Below, in pieces: positions 1 to 8,256 of a stretch of 15,785 bases of DNA; positions within the stretch are counted from its first letter, which is position 1; every line of letters begins with the position of its first letter. The DNA is from Porphyromonas sp. (GTDB taxonomy: Bacteria > Bacteroidota > Bacteroidia > Bacteroidales > Porphyromonadaceae), in the NCBI GenBank assembly GCA_029983505.1, contig JASBZK010000041.1, positions 1 to 15,785 of the forward strand. Direction: 5' to 3'. The notes beneath the pieces were generated by a model that searched no databases, had not been told where the DNA came from, and saw only the letters and a program-made list of their open reading frames with translations. Made by a program: the position numbers and the translations under genes.

Positions 1-1
1 G

Positions 2-72
2 CTGTCCTGTAGGGACTCGAACCCCAAATTCAAGAGCCAGAATCTTGCGTGTTGCCATTACACCACAGGACA
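2..72 (-). tRNA. tRNA-Gln (anticodon CUG)
   Basis: Read on the minus strand, the sequence folds into a full cloverleaf. The acceptor stem TGTCCTG (66-72) pairs with CAGGACA (3-9). The D arm is GTG-TAATGGCAA-CAC. The anticodon arm is CAAGA-TTCTGGC-TCTTG with anticodon CTG, which reads the glutamine codon CAG. The T arm is TGGGG-TTCGAGT-CCCTA, followed by discriminator G at position 2. The 3' end lies at the window edge, so whether CCA is encoded cannot be seen. The gene is transcribed away from the operon that starts at 420. Confidence 0.95.
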
Positions 73-139
73 ATTCTTTTCTTTTTGTGCGACAAAGGTA
101 CCAAACATTTATTTCCCCACAAAATTTTTAGCCACCTAA

Positions 140-188
140 GGTGGTGCTTGCTTATTCTAACTCTTGTGTTGCATTTACGATTGGACAA
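140..188. repeat. 49-bp direct repeat, copy 1
   Basis: This stretch is identical to 15477-15525, in the same orientation, except for one base (T at 174 versus C at 15511). A small hairpin overlaps its left edge: CCACC at 132-136 pairs with GGTGG at 140-144. On the minus strand the repeat can be read as the peptide LSNRKCNTRVRISKHH inside a short open frame. I do not recognise the element. Its sequence, hairpin and presence at both ends of the window suggest a dispersed genomic repeat rather than a gene. Confidence 0.9.
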
Positions 189-257
189 CGAGTTTTGCGT
201 ATCAGAGTCCTTTTTCAAAAGTCTGTATATGCAGTGCGGGTTAGAGATTTTTGTGCG

Positions 258-278
258 TTAAAGTTCAAATTACTTTAA
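258..278. promoter_or_regulatory. Inverted repeat in the SusC leader, possible operator
   Basis: TTAAAGT (258-264) and ACTTTAA (272-278) are perfect inverted 7-mers separated by 7 bp. The geometry suits a dimeric regulator site or a weak RNA hairpin. It sits about 140 bp upstream of the chosen SusC start. There is no regulator gene in the window to link it to, and the region is AT-rich, so chance is a real alternative. Confidence 0.25.
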
Positions 279-419
279 CCCTTTTCTCGTCTTTCTGCGT
301 CTTTAAGTTAGAGACGGGCCAAAGAGGGCTTGTTTTCCAAAATCTTAGTGAAGGTTTGGCGTGATTCGGACCAATTTAGTTACACAAATAATATTATTCA
401 TTCAAAAGACCATAAGCCT

Positions 420-3400
420 ATGAAGTTGCCCATCTCAGGACTGCGACAGTTGAGCCGGAGTTTCCTATGTATAGGAACGCTCACTCTCGGGCTGTCTCTT
501 TGCCCCTTTGCAGGCTCTGATGCTTCTGCCCAAGTGGCGACACAGCAGTCAGACCGTGCCATTTCACTAAATTTTCCCACAGGTACTGCGGGAAAGGTGA
601 TGGAAACCATCGAAAAATTGACCGGGCTCAAGTTCTCGTACCCTGACGGTGCGGTAAATTTGAATCAGAAAGTGGCCATCGTCGCCAGGAACGAGCCTTT
701 GTCCAAGGTACTCAATCGTCTCTTCGGCGCCGGGTACAGCGTAAAAGTGACGGGTACTCAGATTGTGCTCACGCCCAAACAGAGTGACACGAAGAGTATG
801 CTCAATGGTATCGTCAAAGATGCCGAAGGACAACCCCTCCCCGGTGCTACAGTCCGGGTGAGAGGTGCCGAAGGGGGTGCAGTCTCCAAGGTGGACGGTA
901 CTTTCTCGCTGAGAAAGCCGAATATGAAGGATATCGTGCTCGAAGTGACCTTCATAGGCATGGAGAAGTCTGTGGTCCGCTACAAAGGACAGGACTTCAT
1001 CACCGTGGTGCTCAAAGAGGACAACACGAACCTTAGCGAAGTCGTCGTCACGGGTTACCAGACTTTGAAGAAAAACTCGTTTACGGGTAACGCCACCGTC
1101 GTGACCCGAAAGGAGCTCCAGCTGACGAATAACAAGAACGCCCTTGCTGCACTCCAGACTTTCGAGCCTTCGTTTAGGATGGTGGAAATGGCAGAGTGGG
1201 GTGCGGATCCCAATAAGATGCCGGACTTCACGATTCGCGGGCAGAGCAGTATCGGGACCAATAGAGGTCTGGACGCAGAGAGCGCAAGACGCACACAGCG
1301 CACGGGTCTGAAGGATAACCCCAATATGCCGATCTTCGTCCTCGACGGCTTCGAAGTGCCGGTGCAGAAGATCTACGATATGGATATGAACCGTATCGAG
1401 AGTATGACGATCCTCAAGGACGCGGCCGCCACAGCCCTCTACGGCTCCCGCGCCGCCAATGGGGTCGTAGTCGTGACGACTGTGCCCCCGAAGCCCGGCG
1501 AAATCCGCATCAATTACAACTTTACCGGCGGTGTCGAGCTCCCCGAACTCAAAGACTACAACCTTGCAGGCCCCGAAGAGATGCTCGAAATCGAGAAACT
1601 CTCCGGCAAGTACACTTCTGACGATGAAGTCGTGCAACTGATGAAGGACATCGAGTGGAATAACCTCGTCAATGAGGTACGCCGTGGTGTCCGTACGGAC
1701 TGGTTGGCACTGCCTCTGAGGAGCGTTTTTAACCAAACGCACAGCGTGAACATCTCCGGCGGTGTGGAAAGCATCAGATACGGCCTCGACCTCACGTATA
1801 ACACGCATAACGGTGCGATGAAAGGCTCTTACCGCAATAACTACGGGATCGCTTTCACGCTTGACTACCGTTTCAGAGAGTGGCTCCAAGTGATGAACCA
1901 AATATCCTACGGCTGGACGAAGTCCCAGGACTCTCCGTACGGTAACTTCCAGCAGTACGCGCTTATGAAGCCGTATTGGACGCCCTACGATAATGACCAC
2001 GAACTGGTTAAGACGGTCAATAGGTACACCAACCCCCTCTACAGCGCCAATTTCCTCGGAAGCTATTCCGGCCGTGGCGACTATCAAGACCTGACGAACA
2101 ACCTTAGCGTGAACATGTACTTCACGGACTCTTTCTACTTCAAGGGGCAGTTCTCCGTCAGCAAGACCGGCAACGAAACGGAGACCTTCATCGACCCGAA
2201 GGACCCGAAGTACAATAACGCAGAGAGCCGTATGAAAGGCTATCTGAGCAACGGTTTTTCCAATAACTTGAACTGGAACGTCAATGCGATGCTCTATTTC
2301 AATAAGGACTTCAACGGGCACTTCCTCAATACCACACTCGGTATCAATGCCCAGGAGACCTACGGTAGGGATATGAGCGTCTCCTACACCGGTTTCCAGC
2401 TCAGTAACCTGAACGCTCCGACCTATGCGGCACGCCAAAACGAAACGAAAGTGCCTCAGACAACCACCCGGACGCGTCTCTTCGGGGTCCTCGGAGCGCT
2501 CAACTACTCCTACAAAGACATCTACCTGGCTGACGCCTCTTTCCGCTTCGACGGATCTTCCCGCTTCGGTAAAAAGAGACGCTTCGCGCCTTTCTGGTCC
2601 GTGGGTCTCGGTCTGAATATCCACAAGTATGAGTCCCTCAAGGATAACCCCTACGTGAGCCTCCTTAGGCTGAGGACCACTTACGGGGTGGTGGGTAACG
2701 TGAACTTCCCCGCCTACGCCGCCATTTCGACCTACAAGACGTCGCCCTTCTGGTACGCAGGCGTGCCCTCCAATACCCTTATCGCCCTCGGTAACCCCAA
2801 CCTTACCTGGGAGCGTACGAATACCTTGGACTTGGGCTTCTCCATCGGGCTCTTCAAAGACCGCTTCACCCTCGAAGCCAACTACTACCGAAAGGAGACA
2901 AACGACCAAATCTCCCAGCTCAATATCCGCACCGCTTCCGGTTTTAGCACCTACTACACCAATGCCGGCAGTGTGCTCAATACCGGCTATGAGCTCCGTC
3001 TGAATGCAGTGCCTTACCAAGATAGAGACTGGCGAGTGGCGATCAATGGTACCATGGCGGCCAATAAAAACCGCGTGACCTCTCTCGGACAGGAAGCCGA
3101 GCAGTACAATAAGAACATACAGGACTTCCACAACGGTCTTCTCGACCCGAAGAAAGAGGGCGGTAACCCCGATGCTGACTACGGACGACTGAAGTACATT
3201 CCGTTGACTCAGTACTACGTGGGCGCTTCTACCACTGCGATCTACGCGGTTCGCTCCCTCGGTATCGACCCCTCCACAGGTAAGGAGCTTTTCCTCAAAC
3301 GCGATGGTACGCCGACACACCTCTGGAATGCCGCCGACCAAGTCGTAGTGGGTGATACGAGCCCCAAGGCTCAGGGCGCTTTCAGCATCAACGTGGGCTG

Positions 3401-3815
3401 GAGACGGTTCTACATCAATGCTAACTTCCTGTATCAGTTCGGTGGACAGCAGTACAACGAGACGCTTCTCCAGAAAGTTGAACAGGCAGACATCGAAAAC
3501 GGTAACGTGGACCGGCGCGTCCTCCTCTCCCGTTGGAAACAGCCGGGCGATGTGGTACCTTTCTATGACATTCAGAGCCGTGTGAAGACACAGCCGACAT
3601 CACGCTTCGTGCAGAATAACGACTACCTCGCTTTCAGCGGGTTCTCGGGCGGATACGACTTCGAACCCGCTTTGGTAGAAAAGCTCCACCTCAAGTCTCT
3701 CGGCATCCGGTTCAATGCGAACGAAATCGTGAGATGGACCACCATCCGTCAGGAACGCGGTACCAGCTATCCGTACGCTAAGAACTACAGCTTAACCCTA
3801 ACTATCGGTCTATAA
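420..3815 (+). CDS. SusC/RagA-family TonB-dependent transporter with STN domain
   Basis: This 1131-residue protein is an outer-membrane importer driven by TonB, which forms a complex with the SusD-like lipoprotein encoded next. I chose the ATG at 420 because it gives a clean signal peptide (MKLPISGLRQ, hydrophobic core, cleavage after ASA at about residue 37). The frame is open upstream to 330, but that would add a 30-residue polar extension. Domains in order: STN (about 47-118), CarboxypepD_reg-like beta sandwich (about 129-200, with GQPLPGATVRVRG), TonB-box-like LSEVVVTGY (205-213), plug (about 215-354) with the SusC hallmark around MDMNRIESMTILKDAAATAL (321-340) followed by YGSRAANGVVVVTT (341-354), then a long beta barrel ending in SLTLTIGL. 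Length is normal for SusC. STN domains usually mean signalling to a FecR-type anti-sigma factor, but none is encoded here. The substrate is unknown. Confidence 0.95.
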   Translation: MKLPISGLRQLSRSFLCIGTLTLGLSLCPFAGSDASAQVATQQSDRAISLNFPTGTAGKVMETIEKLTGLKFSYPDGAVNLNQKVAIVARNEPLSKVLNRLFGAGYSVKVTGTQIVLTPKQSDTKSMLNGIVKDAEGQPLPGATVRVRGAEGGAVSKVDGTFSLRKPNMKDIVLEVTFIGMEKSVVRYKGQDFITVVLKEDNTNLSEVVVTGYQTLKKNSFTGNATVVTRKELQLTNNKNALAALQTFEPSFRMVEMAEWGADPNKMPDFTIRGQSSIGTNRGLDAESARRTQRTGLKDNPNMPIFVLDGFEVPVQKIYDMDMNRIESMTILKDAAATALYGSRAANGVVVVTTVPPKPGEIRINYNFTGGVELPELKDYNLAGPEEMLEIEKLSGKYTSDDEVVQLMKDIEWNNLVNEVRRGVRTDWLALPLRSVFNQTHSVNISGGVESIRYGLDLTYNTHNGAMKGSYRNNYGIAFTLDYRFREWLQVMNQISYGWTKSQDSPYGNFQQYALMKPYWTPYDNDHELVKTVNRYTNPLYSANFLGSYSGRGDYQDLTNNLSVNMYFTDSFYFKGQFSVSKTGNETETFIDPKDPKYNNAESRMKGYLSNGFSNNLNWNVNAMLYFNKDFNGHFLNTTLGINAQETYGRDMSVSYTGFQLSNLNAPTYAARQNETKVPQTTTRTRLFGVLGALNYSYKDIYLADASFRFDGSSRFGKKRRFAPFWSVGLGLNIHKYESLKDNPYVSLLRLRTTYGVVGNVNFPAYAAISTYKTSPFWYAGVPSNTLIALGNPNLTWERTNTLDLGFSIGLFKDRFTLEANYYRKETNDQISQLNIRTASGFSTYYTNAGSVLNTGYELRLNAVPYQDRDWRVAINGTMAANKNRVTSLGQEAEQYNKNIQDFHNGLLDPKKEGGNPDADYGRLKYIPLTQYYVGASTTAIYAVRSLGIDPSTGKELFLKRDGTPTHLWNAADQVVVGDTSPKAQGAFSINVGWRRFYINANFLYQFGGQQYNETLLQKVEQADIENGNVDRRVLLSRWKQPGDVVPFYDIQSRVKTQPTSRFVQNNDYLAFSGFSGGYDFEPALVEKLHLKSLGIRFNANEIVRWTTIRQERGTSYPYAKNYSLTLTIGL

Positions 3816-3829
3816 TGCGTCACACAGAT

Positions 3830-5455
3830 ATGAAAACAAATATAAGCCTCTTTGCGCTTCTTCTTTGCCTCGGGCTCTCGTCCTGCTCCCCGTGGCTCAA
3901 CGTCGAACCCGAAGGCGAAGCGACGGACGAAAAACTCTACCAGACAGGAGACGGCTACCGTACGGCTCTCGCCGGGGTCTACACCCAGATGGCAAGCAAG
4001 AGCCTCTACGGCATGGAGCTCGGTTTCGGCTTCATCGACTGCCTCTCCCAGCAGTATACTTGGGACTGGTCTCGGGGCGCGATGGGACAGGGCAAGTCTC
4101 TGTACAATAAAGCCGCGGACTTCGAGTACAAAGACAAAGACGTCATTGCCCTCGTCGACGGTATGTGGCTCACCGGCTATAACGTAATCGCCAATGCCAA
4201 TAACCTCATTATGCACGTCCAAGGCGAAAGCGCCGATAAGTTCGCCTACGGCGAGATGGAGCGTGATATGATCCTTGGCGAAGCGTATGCTTGCCGTGGC
4301 TTGATGCACTTCGACCTGGCTCGTCTCTTTATGCCGGCGCCTGTGGAGAACGATAAGAGCGTAAACCTCCCCTACGTAACGGATTATCCCAACATCCAGC
4401 CCTCCGGCGTGGATATGGATAAGTATCTCGACAATGTCGTTAAGGACCTCACCGAGGCTGCAAAGCTAACGATGCACTTCGATACCACAGCCATAGGTAT
4501 GGCTCTGAACGCGAATACCCGAGCCCGCTTCTATAATGAAATCCCCAACGGGATGGAGACCAAGATGGAAAACGGAGAGGCTCCGGACGACTTCCTCAAG
4601 CTGAGAGCGCACCGGCTCAATTATTATGCCGTCAATGCCCTCCTCTCCAGAGTCTATATGTATATGGGTAAGTACGACAAGGCTGAGGAATACGCCCAAA
4701 TCGTGATGGACGCTAAGGCTGTCGGTCTCAAGGGAGGCGGCACGGAGATTATGATGTACAAAGACGAAAACTTTGAGGGTGTCAGACAGACGGATGATCC
4801 TGAGGAGAAGAAAGACCTCAAGATAGAGTCGAATATGATCTTCGCGCTTCACAATGAAAACGCCTATAACGACTACAATATCGAGTCCCATTTCCGTAAG
4901 TCCGTTAAGGACAATAACCTTGCACCGTGGTTTATCTTGGAGTTCAGGAATCGTAAGATCTTCGAAAATAGAGGCACGAACGCGGATGAGTACGAAAATG
5001 ACTATCGGGGTAAAAAGATGCTCTTCCAGCCGGACTACGATTCTTTCAAGTGGAACCCGGATCTGAAGAGGGTTTACTCCCTTAAGTACTACCCGGGTAC
5101 GAATACCAAGGAGAGGGACGCGGCTCTCGGCAAAGTCCCTGTGATACGTACTTCCGAGGTGCGCTATATCCTCTCCGAGTGCGCGGCACGCAAAGGCGAC
5201 TACACGAAAGCCTACGAGATTCTCAACGAAATCAGGCAGAACAGAGGACTCTGGGATCCTCTGCTCGAGGCAGGTAACTTTGACGACTTCCTCGCCGACC
5301 TCGTACGGGACGCTCAGAGGGAATTTATCTCTGAGGGACAGCTCTTCTTCCTCTACAAGCGCCTCGGCTACCCATGCGTCTACGCGGACAAGAAGATGCG
5401 CCCGATGAATAAGGCTGAGTATATGGCACCTATCCCTGTCAATCAAAACTTCTAA
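3830..5455 (+). CDS. RagB/SusD-family nutrient-uptake outer-membrane lipoprotein
   Basis: This is the 541-residue lid and substrate-binding partner of the upstream SusC-like transporter, anchored on the outer membrane. The start at 3830 gives a typical lipoprotein signal: a hydrophobic stretch followed by lipobox LSSC, with the lipidated cysteine at residue 19. An ATG at 3815 overlaps the SusC stop by one base (ATAATG) and would add five residues, so it may help translational coupling. SusD hallmarks are the N-terminal LNVEPEGEATDEKLYQTGDG segment, a TPR-like region with TSEVRYILSECAARKGDYTK, the late REFISEGQLFFLYKRLG motif, and the C-terminal APIPVNQNF. Alignment along the whole length looks intact. 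Ligand specificity cannot be read from the sequence. Confidence 0.95.
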   Translation: MKTNISLFALLLCLGLSSCSPWLNVEPEGEATDEKLYQTGDGYRTALAGVYTQMASKSLYGMELGFGFIDCLSQQYTWDWSRGAMGQGKSLYNKAADFEYKDKDVIALVDGMWLTGYNVIANANNLIMHVQGESADKFAYGEMERDMILGEAYACRGLMHFDLARLFMPAPVENDKSVNLPYVTDYPNIQPSGVDMDKYLDNVVKDLTEAAKLTMHFDTTAIGMALNANTRARFYNEIPNGMETKMENGEAPDDFLKLRAHRLNYYAVNALLSRVYMYMGKYDKAEEYAQIVMDAKAVGLKGGGTEIMMYKDENFEGVRQTDDPEEKKDLKIESNMIFALHNENAYNDYNIESHFRKSVKDNNLAPWFILEFRNRKIFENRGTNADEYENDYRGKKMLFQPDYDSFKWNPDLKRVYSLKYYPGTNTKERDAALGKVPVIRTSEVRYILSECAARKGDYTKAYEILNEIRQNRGLWDPLLEAGNFDDFLADLVRDAQREFISEGQLFFLYKRLGYPCVYADKKMRPMNKAEYMAPIPVNQNF

Positions 5456-5479
5456 TCCTCACACTCTTGAAGATAGATT

Positions 5480-6238
5480 ATGATTACCAATAAATATACA
5501 TTGATCGTCCTCACGCTCCTTGTGGCGCTTCTTGCATCGTCCTGCAAGGAAGATGAGCTCCAGCTCTTTAGTGGCGACAAATATCTCTATTTCCAAAAAT
5601 ACTGGGAGGATGAGGCTTTCCCCGGTAACGCCAAAGCCGACTCCACAAACGTCACTTTCTTTTTTGCGAAACCGAGCGAACAGTTCGTCACGGCTAAGCT
5701 CATCGTCGTCCTCGCCGGGCGCCCGCTTATGCAGGATCTTAAGTTCCGCCTCCAAGTCGTAGAAGACGAGACGACGGCTCAGCCCTCGGAGTACACACTC
5801 GACGAGTACTACACCTTCCGCGCCAAGCCTCTTGGCTTGGGCGAAAAGATGATCCAGGACACCATCTCCATTCGACTGAACCGCAGTCCGCGACTCGATC
5901 AACTGGAAAAAGGCTATCGCCTCGCGCTCCGCATCGTGGAGGAAGGGGAGGTCAAAGCCGGCCAGAAGGAGCGCAACACCGCGATCCTCAGGGTGATGAA
6001 GAACCCCTACCGCCCCACTTGGTGGGATCAGACGATAGAAGTAGGGCTCCTCGGTAAGTACTCCGCGCTCAAGTACCGCTATTTCCTCGAAAATGTCCCC
6101 GGTGCAGAGCTGATTGACGAGGCCTATATGAAGCACAACCCCGACAAAGTCCGTAAGCTCGTCCTTGAGTTTAAGAAATGGCTGCAGGCCAATCCTCAAG
6201 TAGACGAGGATGGCGAGCCCATCACGGTTGTCGTATAA
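5480..6238 (+). CDS. DUF4843-type lipoprotein
   Basis: This 252-residue protein has a lipoprotein signal peptide (hydrophobic residues 8-20, lipobox ASSC, cysteine 22). The residues after the cysteine are KEDE, which resembles the acidic lipoprotein export signal that sends Bacteroidetes lipoproteins to the cell surface; surface display is an inference. The body is beta-rich, and the C-terminal half carries RPTWWDQTIEVGLLGKYS followed by KYRYFLENV, a pattern I associate with the DUF4843 family found next to SusC/SusD pairs. Its biochemical role is unknown; an accessory ligand-binding role is the usual guess. It follows the SusD gene after 24 bp, in the same operon. Confidence 0.8.
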   Translation: MITNKYTLIVLTLLVALLASSCKEDELQLFSGDKYLYFQKYWEDEAFPGNAKADSTNVTFFFAKPSEQFVTAKLIVVLAGRPLMQDLKFRLQVVEDETTAQPSEYTLDEYYTFRAKPLGLGEKMIQDTISIRLNRSPRLDQLEKGYRLALRIVEEGEVKAGQKERNTAILRVMKNPYRPTWWDQTIEVGLLGKYSALKYRYFLENVPGAELIDEAYMKHNPDKVRKLVLEFKKWLQANPQVDEDGEPITVVV

Positions 6239-6268
6239 CGTAATATGGCTTGATAGAATAATTAAGAT

Positions 6269-7957
6269 ATGAAACGCATACTTTCTCTATACTTTGCAGC
6301 CCTGTCGCTTCTACTGACGTCCTGCTTCAAAGATACCGGCAACTACGAGTACTCCGAGCTCAATCCGCCCAAATGGGTGGTGGGAGAAATGGGGCGCTAT
6401 ACGGCCTATGCGGGTGAAATAGCCCACATAGACGGCAGTAAGCTCTTTACTTGGACGAAAGACTCTCTCAAAAGAGCCTCCGAAGTCCGCTACGAGTGGG
6501 AGCTCAACGGCAGGATTATCGCCGAGGACGTCCGCTTCAAGATGCCCACGGAAGAGATTATGAAGAGGGCCAATATCCAGGAGTATACCCTGACGAAAGC
6601 GCACCAAGGCATCTTCCGCATCATCGAGAAGTCCACGGGTGTCTCTTTCCCCATCCGCTTCCTCATCAACCTCTACCCGTATTACGCCAATTACGACTAC
6701 TTCTTTTTCCTCGACAATAACGGTTCTGCCGACGTCGCCTCTCTGACGCGTCGCTGGACCCGGGACGGGAAGCTCAAGTTCACGCTCCTCAAGGAAGCGT
6801 ACTCTTTTCACAACGACGGCAAGAAGATGGAGGGCAAACCCCTTGAGATGACTTGGTCTTACGCCAAACACATCGGCGTAGCGGGTGCGTTCACCGTCTT
6901 GACGGACAAGAACCACTACATCCTCGAAGGCACAAGCCTGAAAGATGAGGGCAAACTGAATGACCAGTTCTTGGACGGCACACCCCCGAACTTCAAGCCC
7001 GTGCACCGGGCCGATATCGATGTCCTCGGCGATGACGGACGACCCACCACGCTCATAGCCACGGAAGACGGCTTGGTATACACCCGTATTATGGGACCCA
7101 ACTACCTCGGTGGCAAGTTTCTCACCGAGCCCTATGAAGTGGACAAGAAAGGGTATAAGATCACGATGTTCGGCTCCAGTCGCTTCTGCGCCAATTTCCT
7201 CTGCCTCGACGAGCTTAATAACCGTATCCTTTTTGCTTCTCAGTTTGCGAGCCGTCTCAACCTCACTCCCGGCTCTCAGGAGCAGACCAGTGTCTACAAG
7301 ACACGCATCACGCCCCTTAGGGATACGCCCACTTTCAAGCTCTCCGGTTTGGGGGACAATATCGAAGTCGTAGCCATCCGTGGCCGTCACCACTTCGGCG
7401 ATTTCTCCTCTTGGATTGCAGGCCGGATGGGAGCCATTTACACCATCTTCTACAATAAAAAAGATGACCCCGACAATACCTATACACACGACGTGGTAGT
7501 GGATAACGAGTCTTTGATGACCAAAGATGCTTCCCTCGCCTCCGGTTTTGAAAAGAATGTGCGCATCCCGAGAATCGAAAGAGGGGAGCCTCTCCTTACC
7601 ACGACCTCGTTGCGGAGCGAACGCACGGCTAAAGAGGCGTGCCAAAGGGTCTTCTTTATCTACAACGGTAAGCTGACCTATTACGAACAGGAGGCAAACT
7701 ATATGATACCAGGAATGAAGGGCGCATGGAACTTTGCTTATCCGGAGGGCCAACCGAAGCCGGAGAGCAAGATTACGGCCCTGATCTACGAGTACTTCGA
7801 TTGCAGTGAGCTACTCATCGGGTGTGAAAACGGGGACTACTTCCTCTACAACATCCAAGAGATCCGCAAGCCGAGGCTCCTCGCCCACGGTAACGCAGGT
7901 GGCAAGATCCTCTCCATTCGTGAAAGCGGTCTCCGTACCGTCAGCCACGACAGATAA
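6269..7957 (+). CDS. PKD-like-family lipoprotein of a SusCD operon
   Basis: This 562-residue lipoprotein has signal peptide MKRILSLYFAALSLLLTSC, with lipidated cysteine at residue 19. The sequence directly after it, FKDTGNYEYSELNPPKW, is the typical start of the PKD-like lipoproteins that accompany SusC, SusD and DUF4843 genes in Bacteroidetes. The N-terminal third looks like a beta-sandwich (VRYEWELNGR, then TGVSFPIRFLINLYPYY). The remainder is rich in short strands separated by polar turns and could be a propeller-like or other beta domain; I cannot assign it. No catalytic motif is visible. It begins 30 bp after the DUF4843 gene and is the last gene before a terminator, so it probably acts as a surface accessory protein of the uptake complex. 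Confidence 0.8.
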   Translation: MKRILSLYFAALSLLLTSCFKDTGNYEYSELNPPKWVVGEMGRYTAYAGEIAHIDGSKLFTWTKDSLKRASEVRYEWELNGRIIAEDVRFKMPTEEIMKRANIQEYTLTKAHQGIFRIIEKSTGVSFPIRFLINLYPYYANYDYFFFLDNNGSADVASLTRRWTRDGKLKFTLLKEAYSFHNDGKKMEGKPLEMTWSYAKHIGVAGAFTVLTDKNHYILEGTSLKDEGKLNDQFLDGTPPNFKPVHRADIDVLGDDGRPTTLIATEDGLVYTRIMGPNYLGGKFLTEPYEVDKKGYKITMFGSSRFCANFLCLDELNNRILFASQFASRLNLTPGSQEQTSVYKTRITPLRDTPTFKLSGLGDNIEVVAIRGRHHFGDFSSWIAGRMGAIYTIFYNKKDDPDNTYTHDVVVDNESLMTKDASLASGFEKNVRIPRIERGEPLLTTTSLRSERTAKEACQRVFFIYNGKLTYYEQEANYMIPGMKGAWNFAYPEGQPKPESKITALIYEYFDCSELLIGCENGDYFLYNIQEIRKPRLLAHGNAGGKILSIRESGLRTVSHDR

Positions 7958-7988
7958 CCCTCTAAACGTACAGAGTATCCCAAAATAA

Positions 7989-8045
7989 AGACCGGAGCTT
8001 GGCAAAGAGCGCCTCAGATCTTAAATGCAGGCTCCGGTCTAATTT
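7989..8045 (+). terminator. Terminator hairpin after the SusCD operon
   Basis: AGACCGGAGC (7989-7998) pairs perfectly with GCTCCGGTCT (8031-8040) across a 32-nt loop, and AATTTT follows. It begins 31 bp after the stop of the last gene in the operon. The loop is long and the T-tract short, so termination may be partial. Confidence 0.6.
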
Positions 8046-8051
8046 TGGCCG

Positions 8052-8126
8052 GACCGAGACCTTTCTCTTGGTCTGTATGGCGAATTGAGCCCGGCCCGTA
8101 GGGCGGGTCTTCCTCGGCCTGTACCT
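8052..8126 (+). promoter_or_regulatory. Structured leader upstream of the ABC operon
   Basis: GACCGAGA (8052-8059) pairs with TCTTGGTC (8066-8073) around a 6-nt loop. GCCC-G-GCCC (8089-8097) pairs with GGGCGGGT (8101-8108) around GTA, with one bulged G. Motif copies TCTTGGTCTGTATGG (8066-8080) and CCTCGGCCTGTACCT (8112-8126) lie 46 bp apart. The same motif occurs twice at the same spacing after the mutS pair. No T-tract follows on the plus strand, so these are not standard terminators. They could be leader structures, extra 3' structures of the upstream transcript, or remnants of a dispersed repeat. Confidence 0.4.
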
Positions 8127-8256
8127 CGTGGAAGCTTTGTAGAACCATACACAGACAACAAGTTTTCTCTCCTAATCCCCTCCCAAGCTTTATTGTTTGG
8201 CATGACGAGCCGGGGCAGTAAAATGCACCGGATGGCTGTCCCCAAACCTCTCTCCT

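Larger units (their letters stand above)
73..419. other. Intergenic region upstream of the SusC operon
   Basis: This 347-bp AT-rich stretch separates the divergent tRNA gene from the SusC start. It holds a small hairpin (132-144) beside a 49-bp repeat (140-188), and an inverted repeat at 258-278. Only short open frames occur. I looked for a Bacteroidetes-type promoter (TTTG at -33, TAnnTTTG at -7) and found only a poor candidate: TTTG at 355-358 with TAGTTACA at 377-384. No promoter is assigned. The promoter of the operon must nevertheless lie here if the operon is transcribed independently. Confidence 0.7.
7958..8256. other. Intergenic region between the two operons
   Basis: This 299-bp region contains the terminator hairpin and the structured leader listed separately. 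The last 130 bp before the ABC start look unstructured. A weak promoter candidate is TTTG (8196-8199) followed after 19 bp by TAAAATGC (8219-8226); it matches the Bacteroidetes -7 consensus only in part. Short open frames on both strands here have no recognisable protein features. Confidence 0.6.

Noticed and set aside
1..188. The tRNA-Gln gene as an attachment site for an island ending at the right-hand repeat
   Set aside because: The repeat lies upstream of the tRNA 5' end, not at its 3' end, does not copy tRNA sequence, and no integrase is encoded in the window.
330..419. Upstream extension of the SusC reading frame
   Set aside because: It would add 30 polar residues in front of a good signal peptide, so the ATG at 420 is preferred.
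567..3341. A 924-codon open frame antisense to the SusC gene
   Set aside because: The protein has no recognisable domain or composition of a real protein. Long antisense frames also occur opposite the SusD and PKD-like genes (4466-5446, 6311-7753), as expected from a strong preference for C- or G-ending codons in the true genes.
8237..8246. TGTCCCCAAA resembling the IS256 terminal repeat
   Set aside because: Only 10 bp match, with no partner end nearby and no transposase remnant; likely chance.
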